A stretch of DNA of 64,000 bases from Saccharopolyspora elongata (GTDB lineage: Bacteria > Actinomycetota > Actinomycetes > Mycobacteriales > Pseudonocardiaceae). The stretch covers positions 1 to 64,000 of the forward strand of contig NZ_SMKW01000005.1 in NCBI RefSeq assembly GCF_004348985.1, given 5' to 3'. The position numbers were made by a program, and so were the translations under genes. The notes under the pieces are model-generated. The model had not been told where the DNA came from and did no database searches. It saw only the letters and a list, made by a program, of their open reading frames with translations. This document shows positions 34,160 through 42,763 of the stretch, piece by piece (positions within the stretch are counted from its first letter, which is position 1; each line of letters starts with the position of its first letter).

Positions 34160-35011
34160 TCAGGCGACTGTTACTCCGCCTTCGGTGGAGTCGGTGGAGC
34201 GGGTGAGTTCCTCCCAGGCGTCGAAGTCGTCCTGGACGCGTTGGCGCCCGGCGGTGACCAGGCGTAGCGCGTCCGAGCCGAGCAGGACATGCACGGGAGG
34301 CTTCTCCGCGTCTAGGAGGGTGAGGATGGCGTCGCCCGCGCGATCGGGGTCACCGATGCCCTGACCCGCGAGGGCCTGGCGGCGGGCCCGGATCGGGTCG
34401 AACAGTGCGTCGTAGTCGGCGATGCTGCGTGGTGCGCGGACCAGTGACCTACCTGCCCAGTCGGTTTTGAACGCGCCGGGAGCTACGGCGGTGACCCGCA
34501 CGCCGAACTGGGTGACCTCTTGGGCGAGGGTGTCGGTGATGCCTTCCAGGGCGTGTTTGCTGCCTTCGTAGAACGCCAGTCCGGGGAAGGTGGTGTGCCC
34601 GCCCATCGAGGTGATGACGAAGATGTGGCCGCCGCGCCGTTCCCGCATGCCGGGCAGGACCGCTTTCACGGTCGCTACCGTGCCGAATACGTTGACCTCG
34701 AACTGGTGGCGCAGATCGGCCATCGATGACTCTTCGAAGGTGCCTTCGAGCCCGTAGCCGGCGTTGGCCACGAGCACTTCGATCGGGCCCAGTTCCGCTT
34801 CGGCGGCCCGCACCGTGGGGTCGATCCGGTCCGCGTCGGACAGGTCGAGGATGAAGGCCCGGGCGCGGTCGGGGTCCAGTGCCTGGAAGGCGGCCGCGTG
34901 CTGCTCGGTGCGCACGGTGCCCGCAACCCGGTGTCCGGCCGCCAGGGCTCGTCGGGCGATGGCCAGTCCGAGGCCGGTGCTGACGCCGGTGATCAGGAAT
35001 GTCTTGCTCAC
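34160..35011 (-). CDS. Short-chain dehydrogenase/reductase
   Basis: A 283-residue classical SDR with TGVSTGLG at residues 8-15 (NAD(P) binding), NAGYG, the catalytic Ser (ITSMGG) and YEGSK (Tyr and Lys). It matches oxidoreductases of the type often annotated simply as SDR, with no clear substrate. GTG at 35011 follows AAGGA. It is 130 bp downstream of an XRE-type regulator gene on the same strand, a very common regulator/SDR pair. Confidence 0.85.
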   Translation of the reverse strand: MSKTFLITGVSTGLGLAIARRALAAGHRVAGTVRTEQHAAAFQALDPDRARAFILDLSDADRIDPTVRAAEAELGPIEVLVANAGYGLEGTFEESSMADLRHQFEVNVFGTVATVKAVLPGMRERRGGHIFVITSMGGHTTFPGLAFYEGSKHALEGITDTLAQEVTQFGVRVTAVAPGAFKTDWAGRSLVRAPRSIADYDALFDPIRARRQALAGQGIGDPDRAGDAILTLLDAEKPPVHVLLGSDALRLVTAGRQRVQDDFDAWEELTRSTDSTEGGVTVA

Positions 35012-35141
35012 TACGGGTGTCCTTTCGTGGATGAGTGTCAGGCCGCGGGATTGTGCGTGGGCACGGCGGCATCGACCCCGCGGGTATGGCGGGGTCGTGT
35101 CTGGGTGGTGTTGGTGCTGGATCGCCCGGTTCGGGCGGTGG

Positions 35142-36017
35142 TCAGGACTCGGCGGCGGTGTCCCGGGTAGTCGCGGTGGCGGGTTCGCTGCCCCAGCTGG
35201 CCAGCAGTCGCAGGCGCTCCTGAGATGGCGAGCCGGACGGCGCGCAGTAGACGACGAGCGATTGGCCCGGGTCGGCGACCGAGGTGAAGATCTCGTACTG
35301 CAGTTCCAGGTCACCGGCGACAGGGTGGTGGAGGCGTTTGAGGCCGGTGCTGCGTTCCTGGACGCGGTGTTCTGACCACCACGCCGGGAACTCGGGTGAG
35401 CGCATCATCAGCTCACCGATCAGGTTGGCGATGCGCTGGTTTCGCGGCTGGGCGGCGGCGGCCAGCCGCAACCCGTGCACGTAGTCGCGGGCGACGCGTT
35501 CCCAGTCGCACCACACCAGGCGAGCACGCGGATCCAGCAGCGTCCAGCGCGCCATGCTGCGTTCCCGGCGCGGCAGCTCGGCCACATCGGGAAACAGCAA
35601 CGCCCACAACGTGTTCCCGCCGACGACAGTGAGGTTCCGGTCGCTGACAAAAGCAGAAGCCAGATCCATCGACTCCAGCACCTGTCGCAGCGCCGGTCGT
35701 AGCTGTGACGAGTGCTCGGCCCGGTCCTTGCGCCCGGCTGTGGTGCCCGCGAGGGCGAACAGATGCCGCCGCTCGATGTCATCGAACCGCAGCGCGTCGC
35801 AGAGGGCATGCAGTACCTGTTCGGACGGCTGCCGGGCGCGGCCTTGTTCCAGACGGGTGTAGTACTCGGTACTCACCCCGGCCAGCTGCGCGACCTCACC
35901 GCGCCGCAGACCGGCGACCCGGCGACCGGCGCCGAACTCGACCGGCAGACCGATCTCATCCGGTGTGAGTCCAGCACGGCGGGCCCGCAGGAAGTCGCCC
36001 AAGTCGTTATTGCCCAT
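35142..36017 (-). CDS. Helix-turn-helix regulator with MmyB-like ligand domain
   Basis: A 291-residue protein with an N-terminal HTH (LRRGEVAQLAGVSTEYYTRLEQGRARQPS, partly given as VAQLAGVSTEYYTRLEQGR, about residues 38-60) and a C-terminal MmyB-like domain (about 105-275), a PAS-like fold thought to bind fatty acids in MmyB proteins. Proteins of this type usually control an adjacent oxidoreductase, here the SDR. ATG at 36017 begins MGNNDLGDFL. Confidence 0.87.
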   Translation of the reverse strand: MGNNDLGDFLRARRAGLTPDEIGLPVEFGAGRRVAGLRRGEVAQLAGVSTEYYTRLEQGRARQPSEQVLHALCDALRFDDIERRHLFALAGTTAGRKDRAEHSSQLRPALRQVLESMDLASAFVSDRNLTVVGGNTLWALLFPDVAELPRRERSMARWTLLDPRARLVWCDWERVARDYVHGLRLAAAAQPRNQRIANLIGELMMRSPEFPAWWSEHRVQERSTGLKRLHHPVAGDLELQYEIFTSVADPGQSLVVYCAPSGSPSQERLRLLASWGSEPATATTRDTAAES

Positions 36018-36170
36018 GCCCTGAGTCTGCTTGTCACCCAGCCGATCACCAAGGGCATAGCTGGCCCTGCCAGTACTACACACCAGGTCGTGCGAGGCCG
36101 CGAGACTCGGCAAGGTCCGCCGAAAACGGGCATAGGTTAGCCAATCCCGTCACTGCGCGACGAACTCACC

Positions 36171-36596
36171 GTGCCCGTCCCGGCCGACCGCGGACCGGGC
36201 AAGAAATGGACGCAAGGGCCGGAGGACGCTCCGCCGGCGCCGGAGACGAACGGGGTGCCGATCCGGATCGGCTACGCACGCTGCTCCACGGCCACCCAGG
36301 AGCTGCAAAGCCAGCTCGACGCGCTCGCGGCGGCGAAGTGCACGCGGGTGTTCTCCGAGAAGATCAGCACCAGGATCCGGGTGCGCCCGGAGTTCGAGGC
36401 CGCGCTCGCCCTGGCTCGCGAGATCGAGACCGCGGCGCCGGATCAGCCGGTGATCCTGACCGTGCACGAGATGAAACGCTTGGCGCGCAATGCCGCCGAG
36501 CTGATGACGCTCTCGGCGACATTGCAGGCCACGGGGATTCAGCTGGAGTTGTTCTGGGCGCTGCTGCCCGCCCCGGCGAATGGGTTCCGCGGGGCG
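36171..36596 (+). pseudogene. Truncated serine resolvase/recombinase (Tn3 type)
   Basis: The frame contains IRIGYARCSTATQELQSQLD with the catalytic-Ser region of serine resolvases, then FSEKISTRIRVRPEFEAALA, HEMKRLARNAAELMTLSATL and TGIQLELF. It breaks off there: the segments that normally follow (helix E and the DNA-binding domain) are missing and the frame runs antisense into the next gene. A start near 36255 (VPIRIGYARC) is likely. Confidence 0.75.
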
Positions 36597-36611
36597 GGTG
36601 CGCGCCCCTCT

Positions 36612-37487
36612 CTAGGCCGCCGGCTTCTTCAGCAGCTTCACGAGGCTGGAGAAGCTGTCGGCCGCGTGTCCGGCGTCCATTCCGCGCCGGAACAGGTCGA
36701 CGACGGCAGCTGGAAGAGCGGTGTCCACGCCCGCGTCGGCGTTGGTGTGCAGGACGTGCTCGACGCTGGCCATGCCCATGGCCAGGCGGTCCACGTCGCC
36801 GCCGTGCTCGCCGGCGTCGATGCGTTCGGCGTAGAAGGACAGGAAGTCCGGCATCGACGTCATGGTCTCGATGGCGTGCGGCAGGACGTCGGCCGCGGTG
36901 AGGCCGTTGGCTTCGCCGAGTGCGATCGCCTGCCAGTAGCTGAGCATCGACGTCCAGAACATGACCATGCCGATCTGGTAGAACAGCGCGGCCAGTCCGG
37001 GGTCCTCGCCCCGGAATTCGGTGCTGGTCAGTGCTTCGAGGGTGGGCCGGTGCGTCTCGAAGCAGGCGCGGGGGCCGCTGTAGAAGATGGACGACCCCGG
37101 TCGTCCGATGCCCGACGGCGGCACGGTGACCCCGCCGGCGAGTTGCGTCCCGCCGTGCTCGGCAACCCACCGCGCCCCCGCACGGGTCATCTCCGGTGTG
37201 TCGGAGCTGAGGTTGACCAGCACGCGACCGGACAGGGCGTGCGCCGCGGGTTCCAGGACCGCGTACATCGCGTTGTAGTCGGTGAGGCTCACTATCACCA
37301 GCTCGTTGGAGGCCAGCGCCTCCTCGACGCTGCCGGCGCGCACGGCTCCACGTTCGACCAGGGCGTCTGCGCGGGACGCGGTGCGGTTCCAGACGGTGAC
37401 CCGGTGGCCTTCGTCGAGGAAGGCGTGGACCATGGCCTGCCCCATCGGGCCCAGTCCGATCATGGTCACGGGCTGCTTGCTGTTCAC
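36612..37487 (-). CDS. Imine reductase-like NAD(P)-binding protein
   Basis: A 291-residue protein with the IRED/6-phosphogluconate-dehydrogenase-like Rossmann start VTMIGLGPMGQAMVHAFLD and VWNRTASRADAL (NADPH preference), and an all-helical C-terminal dimerisation half. Imine reductases reduce cyclic imines. A second protein of the group is encoded at 46444. It is divergent from a TetR gene with two matching operator-like words between. Confidence 0.8.
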   Translation of the reverse strand: MNSKQPVTMIGLGPMGQAMVHAFLDEGHRVTVWNRTASRADALVERGAVRAGSVEEALASNELVIVSLTDYNAMYAVLEPAAHALSGRVLVNLSSDTPEMTRAGARWVAEHGGTQLAGGVTVPPSGIGRPGSSIFYSGPRACFETHRPTLEALTSTEFRGEDPGLAALFYQIGMVMFWTSMLSYWQAIALGEANGLTAADVLPHAIETMTSMPDFLSFYAERIDAGEHGGDVDRLAMGMASVEHVLHTNADAGVDTALPAAVVDLFRRGMDAGHAADSFSSLVKLLKKPAA

Positions 37488-37524
37488 GGTGAAGACCTCC
37501 GCTGTCGACGTGACAGGACTAGAA

Positions 37525-37593
37525 AGAACGCTCTATTTAGGGCGCGGCTGCAAGCTAGCACATCGCTAAAACGAACGTTCTAACCAGTAGGCT
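37525..37593. promoter_or_regulatory. Operator words and possible leaderless promoter for TetR gene
   Basis: AGAACGCTCTA (37525-37535) and CGAACGTTCTA (37572-37582) are matching words in the 112-bp divergent region. TAGGCT at 37588-37593 lies six bases before the TetR ATG at 37600, the spacing of leaderless actinobacterial transcripts. The TetR protein probably represses both directions. Confidence 0.5.
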
Positions 37594-37599
37594 GTGCGC

Positions 37600-38190
37600 A
37601 TGGGCCAGACCAGCACCCGGGACCGGATCGTCACCGCCGCCGCGCGCCTCCTGCAGCGCCAGGGCTACGTAGGCACGGGTATCAAGCAGATCGCCAGGGA
37701 GGCGCAGGCCACCCTCGGCTCGGTCTACCACTTCTTCCCGGATGGCAAGGGGGCTGTCGCCGCCGCCGCTATCGAGCACAGCGGTCAGGAGTTCGCGGCC
37801 TTCCTGCGTGCGGCGCTGGACAGTGAGGAGAGCCCGAGCGCGGCGATGATCGCCTGCACCCACCAGCTCGCCGAAGCGCTACGTGATTCGGACTGGGTCG
37901 ACGGCTGCCCGATCACCGCGGCGGCGCTGGAGACGCTAGGCACCGACTCCGAGATCCAGCGAGTTTGCGCAGCCGCACTGCGCGGCTGGGAGCAGCTGGT
38001 CCACGACAAGCTGCTGCGCTCGGGCCTCCGCGCGGAAGACGCCCGAGATCTGGCAACCACGATCATCAGCACCCTGGAAGGCGCCGAAGTGACGGCCCAG
38101 GTCAACCGCAGCGAAGAACCCTTGCGGGCGGCGGGCCGGCAGCTGGCCCGGCTGGTCGACTCGTACGAAACAACCCGCTCAGCCGTCTAG
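37600..38190 (+). CDS. TetR-family repressor beside imine reductase
   Basis: A 196-residue TetR protein; the N-terminal HTH covers DRIVTAAARLLQRQGYVG, GIKQIAREAQATLGSVYHFF. The C-terminal domain (DSDWVDGCPITAAALETL) resembles the YxaF/LmrA group (TetR_C_33-like). The ATG at 37600 lacks a ribosome site and suits leaderless translation; GTG at 37594 is the alternative. Confidence 0.87.
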   Translation: MGQTSTRDRIVTAAARLLQRQGYVGTGIKQIAREAQATLGSVYHFFPDGKGAVAAAAIEHSGQEFAAFLRAALDSEESPSAAMIACTHQLAEALRDSDWVDGCPITAAALETLGTDSEIQRVCAAALRGWEQLVHDKLLRSGLRAEDARDLATTIISTLEGAEVTAQVNRSEEPLRAAGRQLARLVDSYETTRSAV

Positions 38191-38359
38191 GTTCTGTTTC
38201 GCTGACCATGTCGCGCGGTCGCCCGGGGGTAGCTTCCGGGCGTTCAGGTCTGCCGTTTCCTTGGGAGGAGATGCAGGCCGGGCAGCTCAGGGGTTGAACG
38301 GGGCCAGGAGAAGGCTTGTGAGGCTCTGCTCGGCGCCGTCGTGGTCGGTCGTCCTTGGG

Positions 38360-39016
38360 TCACGGTCGCTGCGCGGCGGCGCACGTCTCGATCCACGTCG
38401 CGAGGTCGGGCACGTCATCGATCGTGAGCAAGGAGTACGGCGGGCAGCCCCGCAGGGGTGTTACTCCGGTGAACGCGTGGTCCTGCGCGAAGAGCAGGAG
38501 CTGACCGCTCTGGCGGTGGGCCAGCGTCAGGTTTCCGTTGGCTTCGATCGCGACGACGTAGTACTCGTCAGGCTGAATGGGGAGGTCCAGCCCCTCGTCG
38601 TCCCAAAGCCAGGTACAGGCGGCGAGTACTTCTGAAAGCTGCATGTCCGCAGCGGAAGCGGTGAGCACCTCGTCCTGGTTGAGCCACCAGGCGCCGGGCT
38701 CGCCGAACCACGCGGTGATCCCGCCGCAGACGGTCCAGAAAGCCTGGTGAGCCGGGTGGACCTCCTCGCCTCCCTCTTGCCGGGGAGGGTGGCAGAGCCA
38801 TCCTCGCCGATCGTCGCGTGATTCCCACGCCAGTAGCTCGTATGTCTCTCCGTCCACGGAGACCGGCGTGACAGTCGCCGATTCGAGCAAGGCTGAGAGC
38901 ACGGGCAACCCCGGGATCGGCCCGCGCCTCCACGGTTGCGCTTCGCCTACGACCGCGGTCTCGTCGCCTTGGACGAACCAGGGGACTTGATCGAGGAACT
39001 GCTCCCAGTCGGACAC
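38360..39016 (-). CDS. Hypothetical protein, possibly SUKH-like
   Basis: A 218-residue cytoplasmic protein that I do not firmly recognise. It starts MSDWEQFLDQVPWF, has paired aromatic segments (VCGGITAWFGEPGAWW; LDLPIQPDEYYVVAIEANGN) and an acidic surface. The mixture of W, G and acidic residues is reminiscent of SMI1/KNR4 (SUKH) proteins, many of which are immunity proteins or stress regulators, but this is a loose resemblance. No partner toxin gene is adjacent. Confidence 0.6.
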   Translation of the reverse strand: MSDWEQFLDQVPWFVQGDETAVVGEAQPWRRGPIPGLPVLSALLESATVTPVSVDGETYELLAWESRDDRRGWLCHPPRQEGGEEVHPAHQAFWTVCGGITAWFGEPGAWWLNQDEVLTASAADMQLSEVLAACTWLWDDEGLDLPIQPDEYYVVAIEANGNLTLAHRQSGQLLLFAQDHAFTGVTPLRGCPPYSLLTIDDVPDLATWIETCAAAQRP

Positions 39017-39147
39017 GGGCCGACCCTAGTGGCGGTCCCGTACTCCGCGGTGGGCTTCCGAGCGGAATCGAAGTCCACGCCCGGTGGTATGACAGGTCCG
39101 CCGACGAACTGATCTTGCGAAGTCTCACCGCGTCGCGGACCGGCCGC

Positions 39148-39942
39148 TCATGCCGAGGTCGAGTCCGCGTGGTGTGGCTGGCGTTGGGTGAGCACCAGGG
39201 GGCCGTCTTCGGTGATCGCGACCGTGTGCTCGGAGTGGGCGGTGCGCGAGCCGTCGGCCGAGCGGATGGTCCAGCCATCGGGGTCGAAGACGATCCGGTC
39301 GGTGGTGCGGGCGAACCAGGGTTCGAGTGCCAGGGTCATGCCCGCTCGGAGCTTGAGGCCGCGGCCGGCGCGGCCCGTGTTGGGGACGTGGGGATCCTCG
39401 TGCATTGTCCGTCCGAGCCCGTGGCCGCCGAACTCCGTGTTGATCGGGTAGCCGTAGCCGGTGGCGACCGCCTCGATCGCCGCTGAGATATCGCCCAGCC
39501 GGTTGCCCGGCCGCGCGGCCTCGATGCCGACGGCGAGCGCTTCTTCGGTCGCGCGGAGGAGTCGCAGGTCATCGTCGGCCGGCGTGCCCACGATGATGGT
39601 GCGGGCGGCGTCCGCGACCCAGCCGTCGATCCCGACCGCGAGGTCCGTGGTGAGGATGTCCCCGTCGCGCAGCGCGTAGTCGTGGGGCAGTCCGTGGAGC
39701 ACCGCGTCGTTGACCGACAGGCAGGTGACGTTGCGGAACGGGCCGTTGCCGAAGGACGGGGCGTAGTCCCAATAGCAGGATTGCGCGCCGCGTTGGCGGA
39801 TCCGGTTGCGGACGTGGTGTTCCAGGTCGAGGAGGTTGACGCCCACGTCGGCGAGTTCGCTGAGCTCGGACAGGATCTGGGCGATGAACTGCCCGGTGGT
39901 GTGCATCCGTTCGATCTCTGCGGGCGACTTCAACTCGATCAT
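39148..39942 (-). CDS. map: Type I methionine aminopeptidase (extra copy)
   Basis: A 264-residue MetAP. All five metal ligands are readable: two Asp in TTDLAVGIDGWVADAART, His in GHGLGRTMHEDPH, Glu in ALEPWF and Glu in SEHTVAI. ATG at 39942 begins MIELKSPAEIERM. In actinobacteria the housekeeping copy normally lies in the adk-infA ribosomal region, so this is probably a second copy. It is divergent from a small XRE gene and shares two 14-bp operators with it. Confidence 0.9.
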   Translation of the reverse strand: MIELKSPAEIERMHTTGQFIAQILSELSELADVGVNLLDLEHHVRNRIRQRGAQSCYWDYAPSFGNGPFRNVTCLSVNDAVLHGLPHDYALRDGDILTTDLAVGIDGWVADAARTIIVGTPADDDLRLLRATEEALAVGIEAARPGNRLGDISAAIEAVATGYGYPINTEFGGHGLGRTMHEDPHVPNTGRAGRGLKLRAGMTLALEPWFARTTDRIVFDPDGWTIRSADGSRTAHSEHTVAITEDGPLVLTQRQPHHADSTSA

Positions 39943-39964
39943 GGGTACCCTCACGTCGTGTATC

Positions 39965-40018
39965 GGTATAATAATACCAACGTAGCATCGTGCGGTATTG
40001 AAATACCACTCGTACCCT
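39965..40018. promoter_or_regulatory. Two GGTATT-type operators and leaderless -10
   Basis: GGTAT-AATA-ATACC (39965-39978) and GGTATT-GA-AATACC (39994-40007) are 14-bp palindromes 29 bp apart. TACCCT (40013-40018) lies six bases before the XRE GTG start at 40025, a leaderless arrangement, so a repressor on the second site would block that promoter. The first lies 22 bp before map. Confidence 0.7.
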
Positions 40019-40024
40019 GGTGTC

Positions 40025-40291
40025 GTGGTCCGCAATCCGCTCACGCTCGAACAGATCGAGGCCGGCAGGCGTCTCGGGAGGCTGCTGCGTGAAGCGCGAG
40101 CAGGCCGCGATCTCGGTGACGTGGCGCGCGCGGCCGGCATGTCACCGGAGACGTTGCGCAAGATCGAGACCGGTCGGCTCCCGACTCCCGCGTTCGGCAC
40201 GATCGTCTGCCTGAGCGAGGTGCTCGACCTGCCGATACAAGACCTGGCCGCCGTGTGGCGCAATGGCCTGCGGCTCGAGGCGGCGTCATGA
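40025..40291 (+). CDS. Small XRE-family repressor
   Basis: An 88-residue protein that is essentially one helix-turn-helix domain: LGRLLREARAGRDLGDVARA, AGMSPETLRKIETGRLPTP. GTG at 40025 is chosen because TACCCT lies six bases upstream; a start at 39998 would lie inside the operator. It is divergent from map and probably represses both genes. Confidence 0.87.
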   Translation: MVRNPLTLEQIEAGRRLGRLLREARAGRDLGDVARAAGMSPETLRKIETGRLPTPAFGTIVCLSEVLDLPIQDLAAVWRNGLRLEAAS

Positions 40292-40398
40292 CGACCGCCT
40301 CCGCCCGGGCGCTCGATGCGGTCGACCGGCTTCGGGAAGAAGGCTGCCGCCGCATCCCGCCCGGCGACGAAACCGAGACTGATCAAAGACGGAGTTGA
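40288..40398 (+). CDS. Possible 36-residue coupled ORF
   Basis: ATG at 40288 overlaps the XRE stop as ATGA and opens a 36-codon frame (starts MTTASARALDAVDRLREEG) ending at 40398. It is polar and charged. It may be a small partner of the repressor or the remnant of a longer gene; no family is recognised. Confidence 0.3.
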   Translation: MTTASARALDAVDRLREEGCRRIPPGDETETDQRRS

Positions 40399-40462
40399 TC
40401 GCACTCCGCGCCGAACTCGGCCAAGCAACGTCGCTACCGCAGCCTGCGACCAGAGTTCTCGC

Positions 40463-41317
40463 CTACAGCGCGAGCATCGCCGTGGCGACCTCATCGGCGG
40501 CCGCGTCGGGGATCGCGGTCGCTGCCTGTTCGAGCACGAGCAGCCGCGCGCCAGGGATCTCGCGCGCGAGCGCCTCGCCGTTGCCGACTGGGAAGAACAT
40601 GTTGCGACGGCCGTGCACCACGAGCGTTGGCATCGCGAGCTCGGGCAGGCGCTCGCGCCAGCGCGGCTTGCAGTCGAGCCTGGAGAAAACCATGCCCATC
40701 TGGTTGGCCAGCTGGACCGCGGGCTCCGTGCCCGGCGTGCGGTCGAAGATGCGTTCGGCGGTCGCGCGTGCCGCGGCAGGGTCGTTGCCGAGGATCTCCG
40801 CGCTGGCGGCGGCGAACTCCGCCACGGCAGCGCGGTCGGACCAGTCGGGCATCGGGAGCGCGAAGCACCGGTCCATCGTCGCCGCGTCGTGGTCTGGCAG
40901 GTCGTCGTCGACCGGGCCCGGTGCGACGGGCCGCGTCCCGGCGAGGGTGAGTGCCGAGAACGCGTCCGGGTGGTCGAGCGCGGCGACCTGGGCAACCATC
41001 CCGCCGACGCCGATGCCCGCCAGGTGCACCGGACGGTCGTCGAGTCCGCGGGCGAGTGCGGCGGCGTCGGCGGCGAGGTCGCGCAGCGTGTACGCCGGTG
41101 CCTCGGGGGCAACGGTCGTCGATGCGCCGGAGTCGCGCAGGTCGTAGCGCACGACGTGACGTCCGCCGCGGGCGAGCGCCTCGCAGAGTGCGTCGGGCCA
41201 GGAGAGCATGGTCGTGCCGCCCGCGAGCAGCACGAGCGGCGCCGCCGCATCGCCGAAGTGCTCGACCCCGAGCGTGACGCCGTCGGGCGTGCGGAACGAG
41301 TGGACCGTCGAAGACAT
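40463..41317 (-). CDS. Alpha/beta-hydrolase fold protein lacking its catalytic triad
   Basis: A 284-residue alpha/beta hydrolase related to the RdmC/aclacinomycin methylesterase group. At the nucleophile elbow it reads GIGVGG where GxSxG is usual, so Ser is Gly; the acid position reads HGRRNMFFP (Asp to Asn), and the His position reads EQAATAIP (usually GxGHxxP, His to Thr). All three residues are lost although the frame is intact. It may bind ligands or have a non-hydrolytic role. ATG at 41317 follows GGAGG. Confidence 0.8.
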   Translation of the reverse strand: MSSTVHSFRTPDGVTLGVEHFGDAAAPLVLLAGGTTMLSWPDALCEALARGGRHVVRYDLRDSGASTTVAPEAPAYTLRDLAADAAALARGLDDRPVHLAGIGVGGMVAQVAALDHPDAFSALTLAGTRPVAPGPVDDDLPDHDAATMDRCFALPMPDWSDRAAVAEFAAASAEILGNDPAAARATAERIFDRTPGTEPAVQLANQMGMVFSRLDCKPRWRERLPELAMPTLVVHGRRNMFFPVGNGEALAREIPGARLLVLEQAATAIPDAAADEVATAMLAL

Positions 41318-41605
41318 CGTCAACCTCCAGGGCGGCTGCGTGACCGCGGCACACGCTACGCGCGAAACGTCGCCCGCCGCCTCGGAACCAGCACCGAATA
41401 CCGCGGAAACATCCACGGAAACAGCATGGGGAGCCCGATCCGGGAAAGGCCGCCGGCAGCCGAACGACTCGGAACCACGAGGAATAGCGCCGGGAACGCG
41501 GAGAAGATGCCCGCCGCAAGACGATCCGTGCCGGGGTTTTCCAATTTTAGGCAAAATCGGAACCCTCCTCCGCGCCGACATGTCGCGGCCAGCAGCTGGT
41601 GGCCT

Positions 41606-42763
41606 TCACGGCGGTGGTGATTTCCGCTCGGCGTGGCGCACGCGTGCTGCTTCGCGGGTGAGGTGGTCGCGTTCCGCCAGGCTGGTGGCGGCGCGGGCGG
41701 CTTCGGCGTACAGGTCGGCTGCGGGACCGAGATCTCCTGCGCGTTCGCGGAGGTATGCCGCCACCGCGGTGTAGCGGGGCAGGGTGGGGTCGATTTCGGC
41801 GAGCTCCGCGAGGCCGGCCTGCGGCCCGTCGGCTTCGCCGACCGCCACGGCGCGGTTGAGCCGCACGATCGGGCTGCCGGTGAGGAGCAGCAGTTCGTCG
41901 TACCACTCCACGATCTGCACCCAGTCCGTCTCGGACGCGGTGGGGGCGTCGGCGTGCAGGGCGGCGATCGCGGCCTGGGCCTGGTACTCGCCGAGCCGAT
42001 CGCGGGCCAGTGCGGTCTGCAAGATCGCCACTCCTTCCGTGATCAGCTCGGTGTCCCAGCACGAGCGGTCCTGCTCCGCCAGCGGCACCAGGCGACCGTC
42101 GGGCCCGGTGCGGGAAGTCCGGCGCGCGTGGTGCAGCAGCATGAGCGCGAGCAACCCGGCCGCTTCGGGCTCGTCGGAGAGGGTGGCGAGTTGGCGGGCG
42201 AGCCGGATCGCCTCGGCCGCCAGGTCGACATCCCCGCTGTACCCCTCGTTGAACACCAGGTAGAGCACTCGCAACACGGTCGCGAGGTCGCCGGGCTCGT
42301 CGAGCCGGACCTCGGCGATGCGCCGTTTGGCCCGGCTGATCCGCTGGGCCATCGTCGCTTCCGGGACCAGGTATGCCGCCGCGATCTGCCTGGTCGTCAG
42401 GCCGCCGACCGCGCGCAGGGTCAGCGCGACAGCCGAACTCGGCGGCAAGGTGGGATGCGCGCACAGGAAGTACAGGCGCAGCGTGTCGTCCGCGGCGGGC
42501 ACCGGGCCGCCGGGCGGTTCGGCCTCCACTGCGAGCTCTCGTTCGCGCCGGGCCTTCTCGGCTCGGGCGGCGTCGAGGAATTTGCGCCACGCGACCGAGA
42601 TCAGCCACGCCTTCAGGTCGCGTGGCTGCTCCCCCGGACCGGCTTCGAGCGCCCGGATCAGGGCCTCCTGCACGGCGTCCTCGGCCGCGGCGAAGTCGGC
42701 TCCGCGACGGACGAGGACGCCGATCACCGCGGGCACGAGCTCCCGCAGCTGCGGCTCGTTCAT
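41606..42763 (-). CDS. ECF sigma factor of the ECF42 type
   Basis: A 385-residue sigma factor with region 2 (FAAAEDAVQEALIRALEAGP), region 4 (LTTRQIAAAYLVPEATMAQR) and a long C-terminal TPR-like extension (about 185-380) rather than an anti-sigma factor, as in ECF42. ECF42 genes sit beside DGPF proteins, and here a DGPF gene overlaps its start by ATGA. In known ECF42 pairs the sigma factor transcribes the DGPF gene and both affect stress or antibiotic tolerance. Confidence 0.88.
   Translation of the reverse strand: MNEPQLRELVPAVIGVLVRRGADFAAAEDAVQEALIRALEAGPGEQPRDLKAWLISVAWRKFLDAARAEKARRERELAVEAEPPGGPVPAADDTLRLYFLCAHPTLPPSSAVALTLRAVGGLTTRQIAAAYLVPEATMAQRISRAKRRIAEVRLDEPGDLATVLRVLYLVFNEGYSGDVDLAAEAIRLARQLATLSDEPEAAGLLALMLLHHARRTSRTGPDGRLVPLAEQDRSCWDTELITEGVAILQTALARDRLGEYQAQAAIAALHADAPTASETDWVQIVEWYDELLLLTGSPIVRLNRAVAVGEADGPQAGLAELAEIDPTLPRYTAVAAYLRERAGDLGPAADLYAEAARAATSLAERDHLTREAARVRHAERKSPPP

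Noticed and set aside
38216-38299. A 28-codon frame after the TetR gene
   Set aside because: It has no ribosome site and no recognisable family; it could be a scrap of an old mobile gene, but that cannot be supported.
39943-41250. Long upstream extension of the methionine aminopeptidase frame
   Set aside because: The MetAP similarity begins exactly at the ATG at 39942; upstream residues are antisense-like and cross the operators and the XRE gene.
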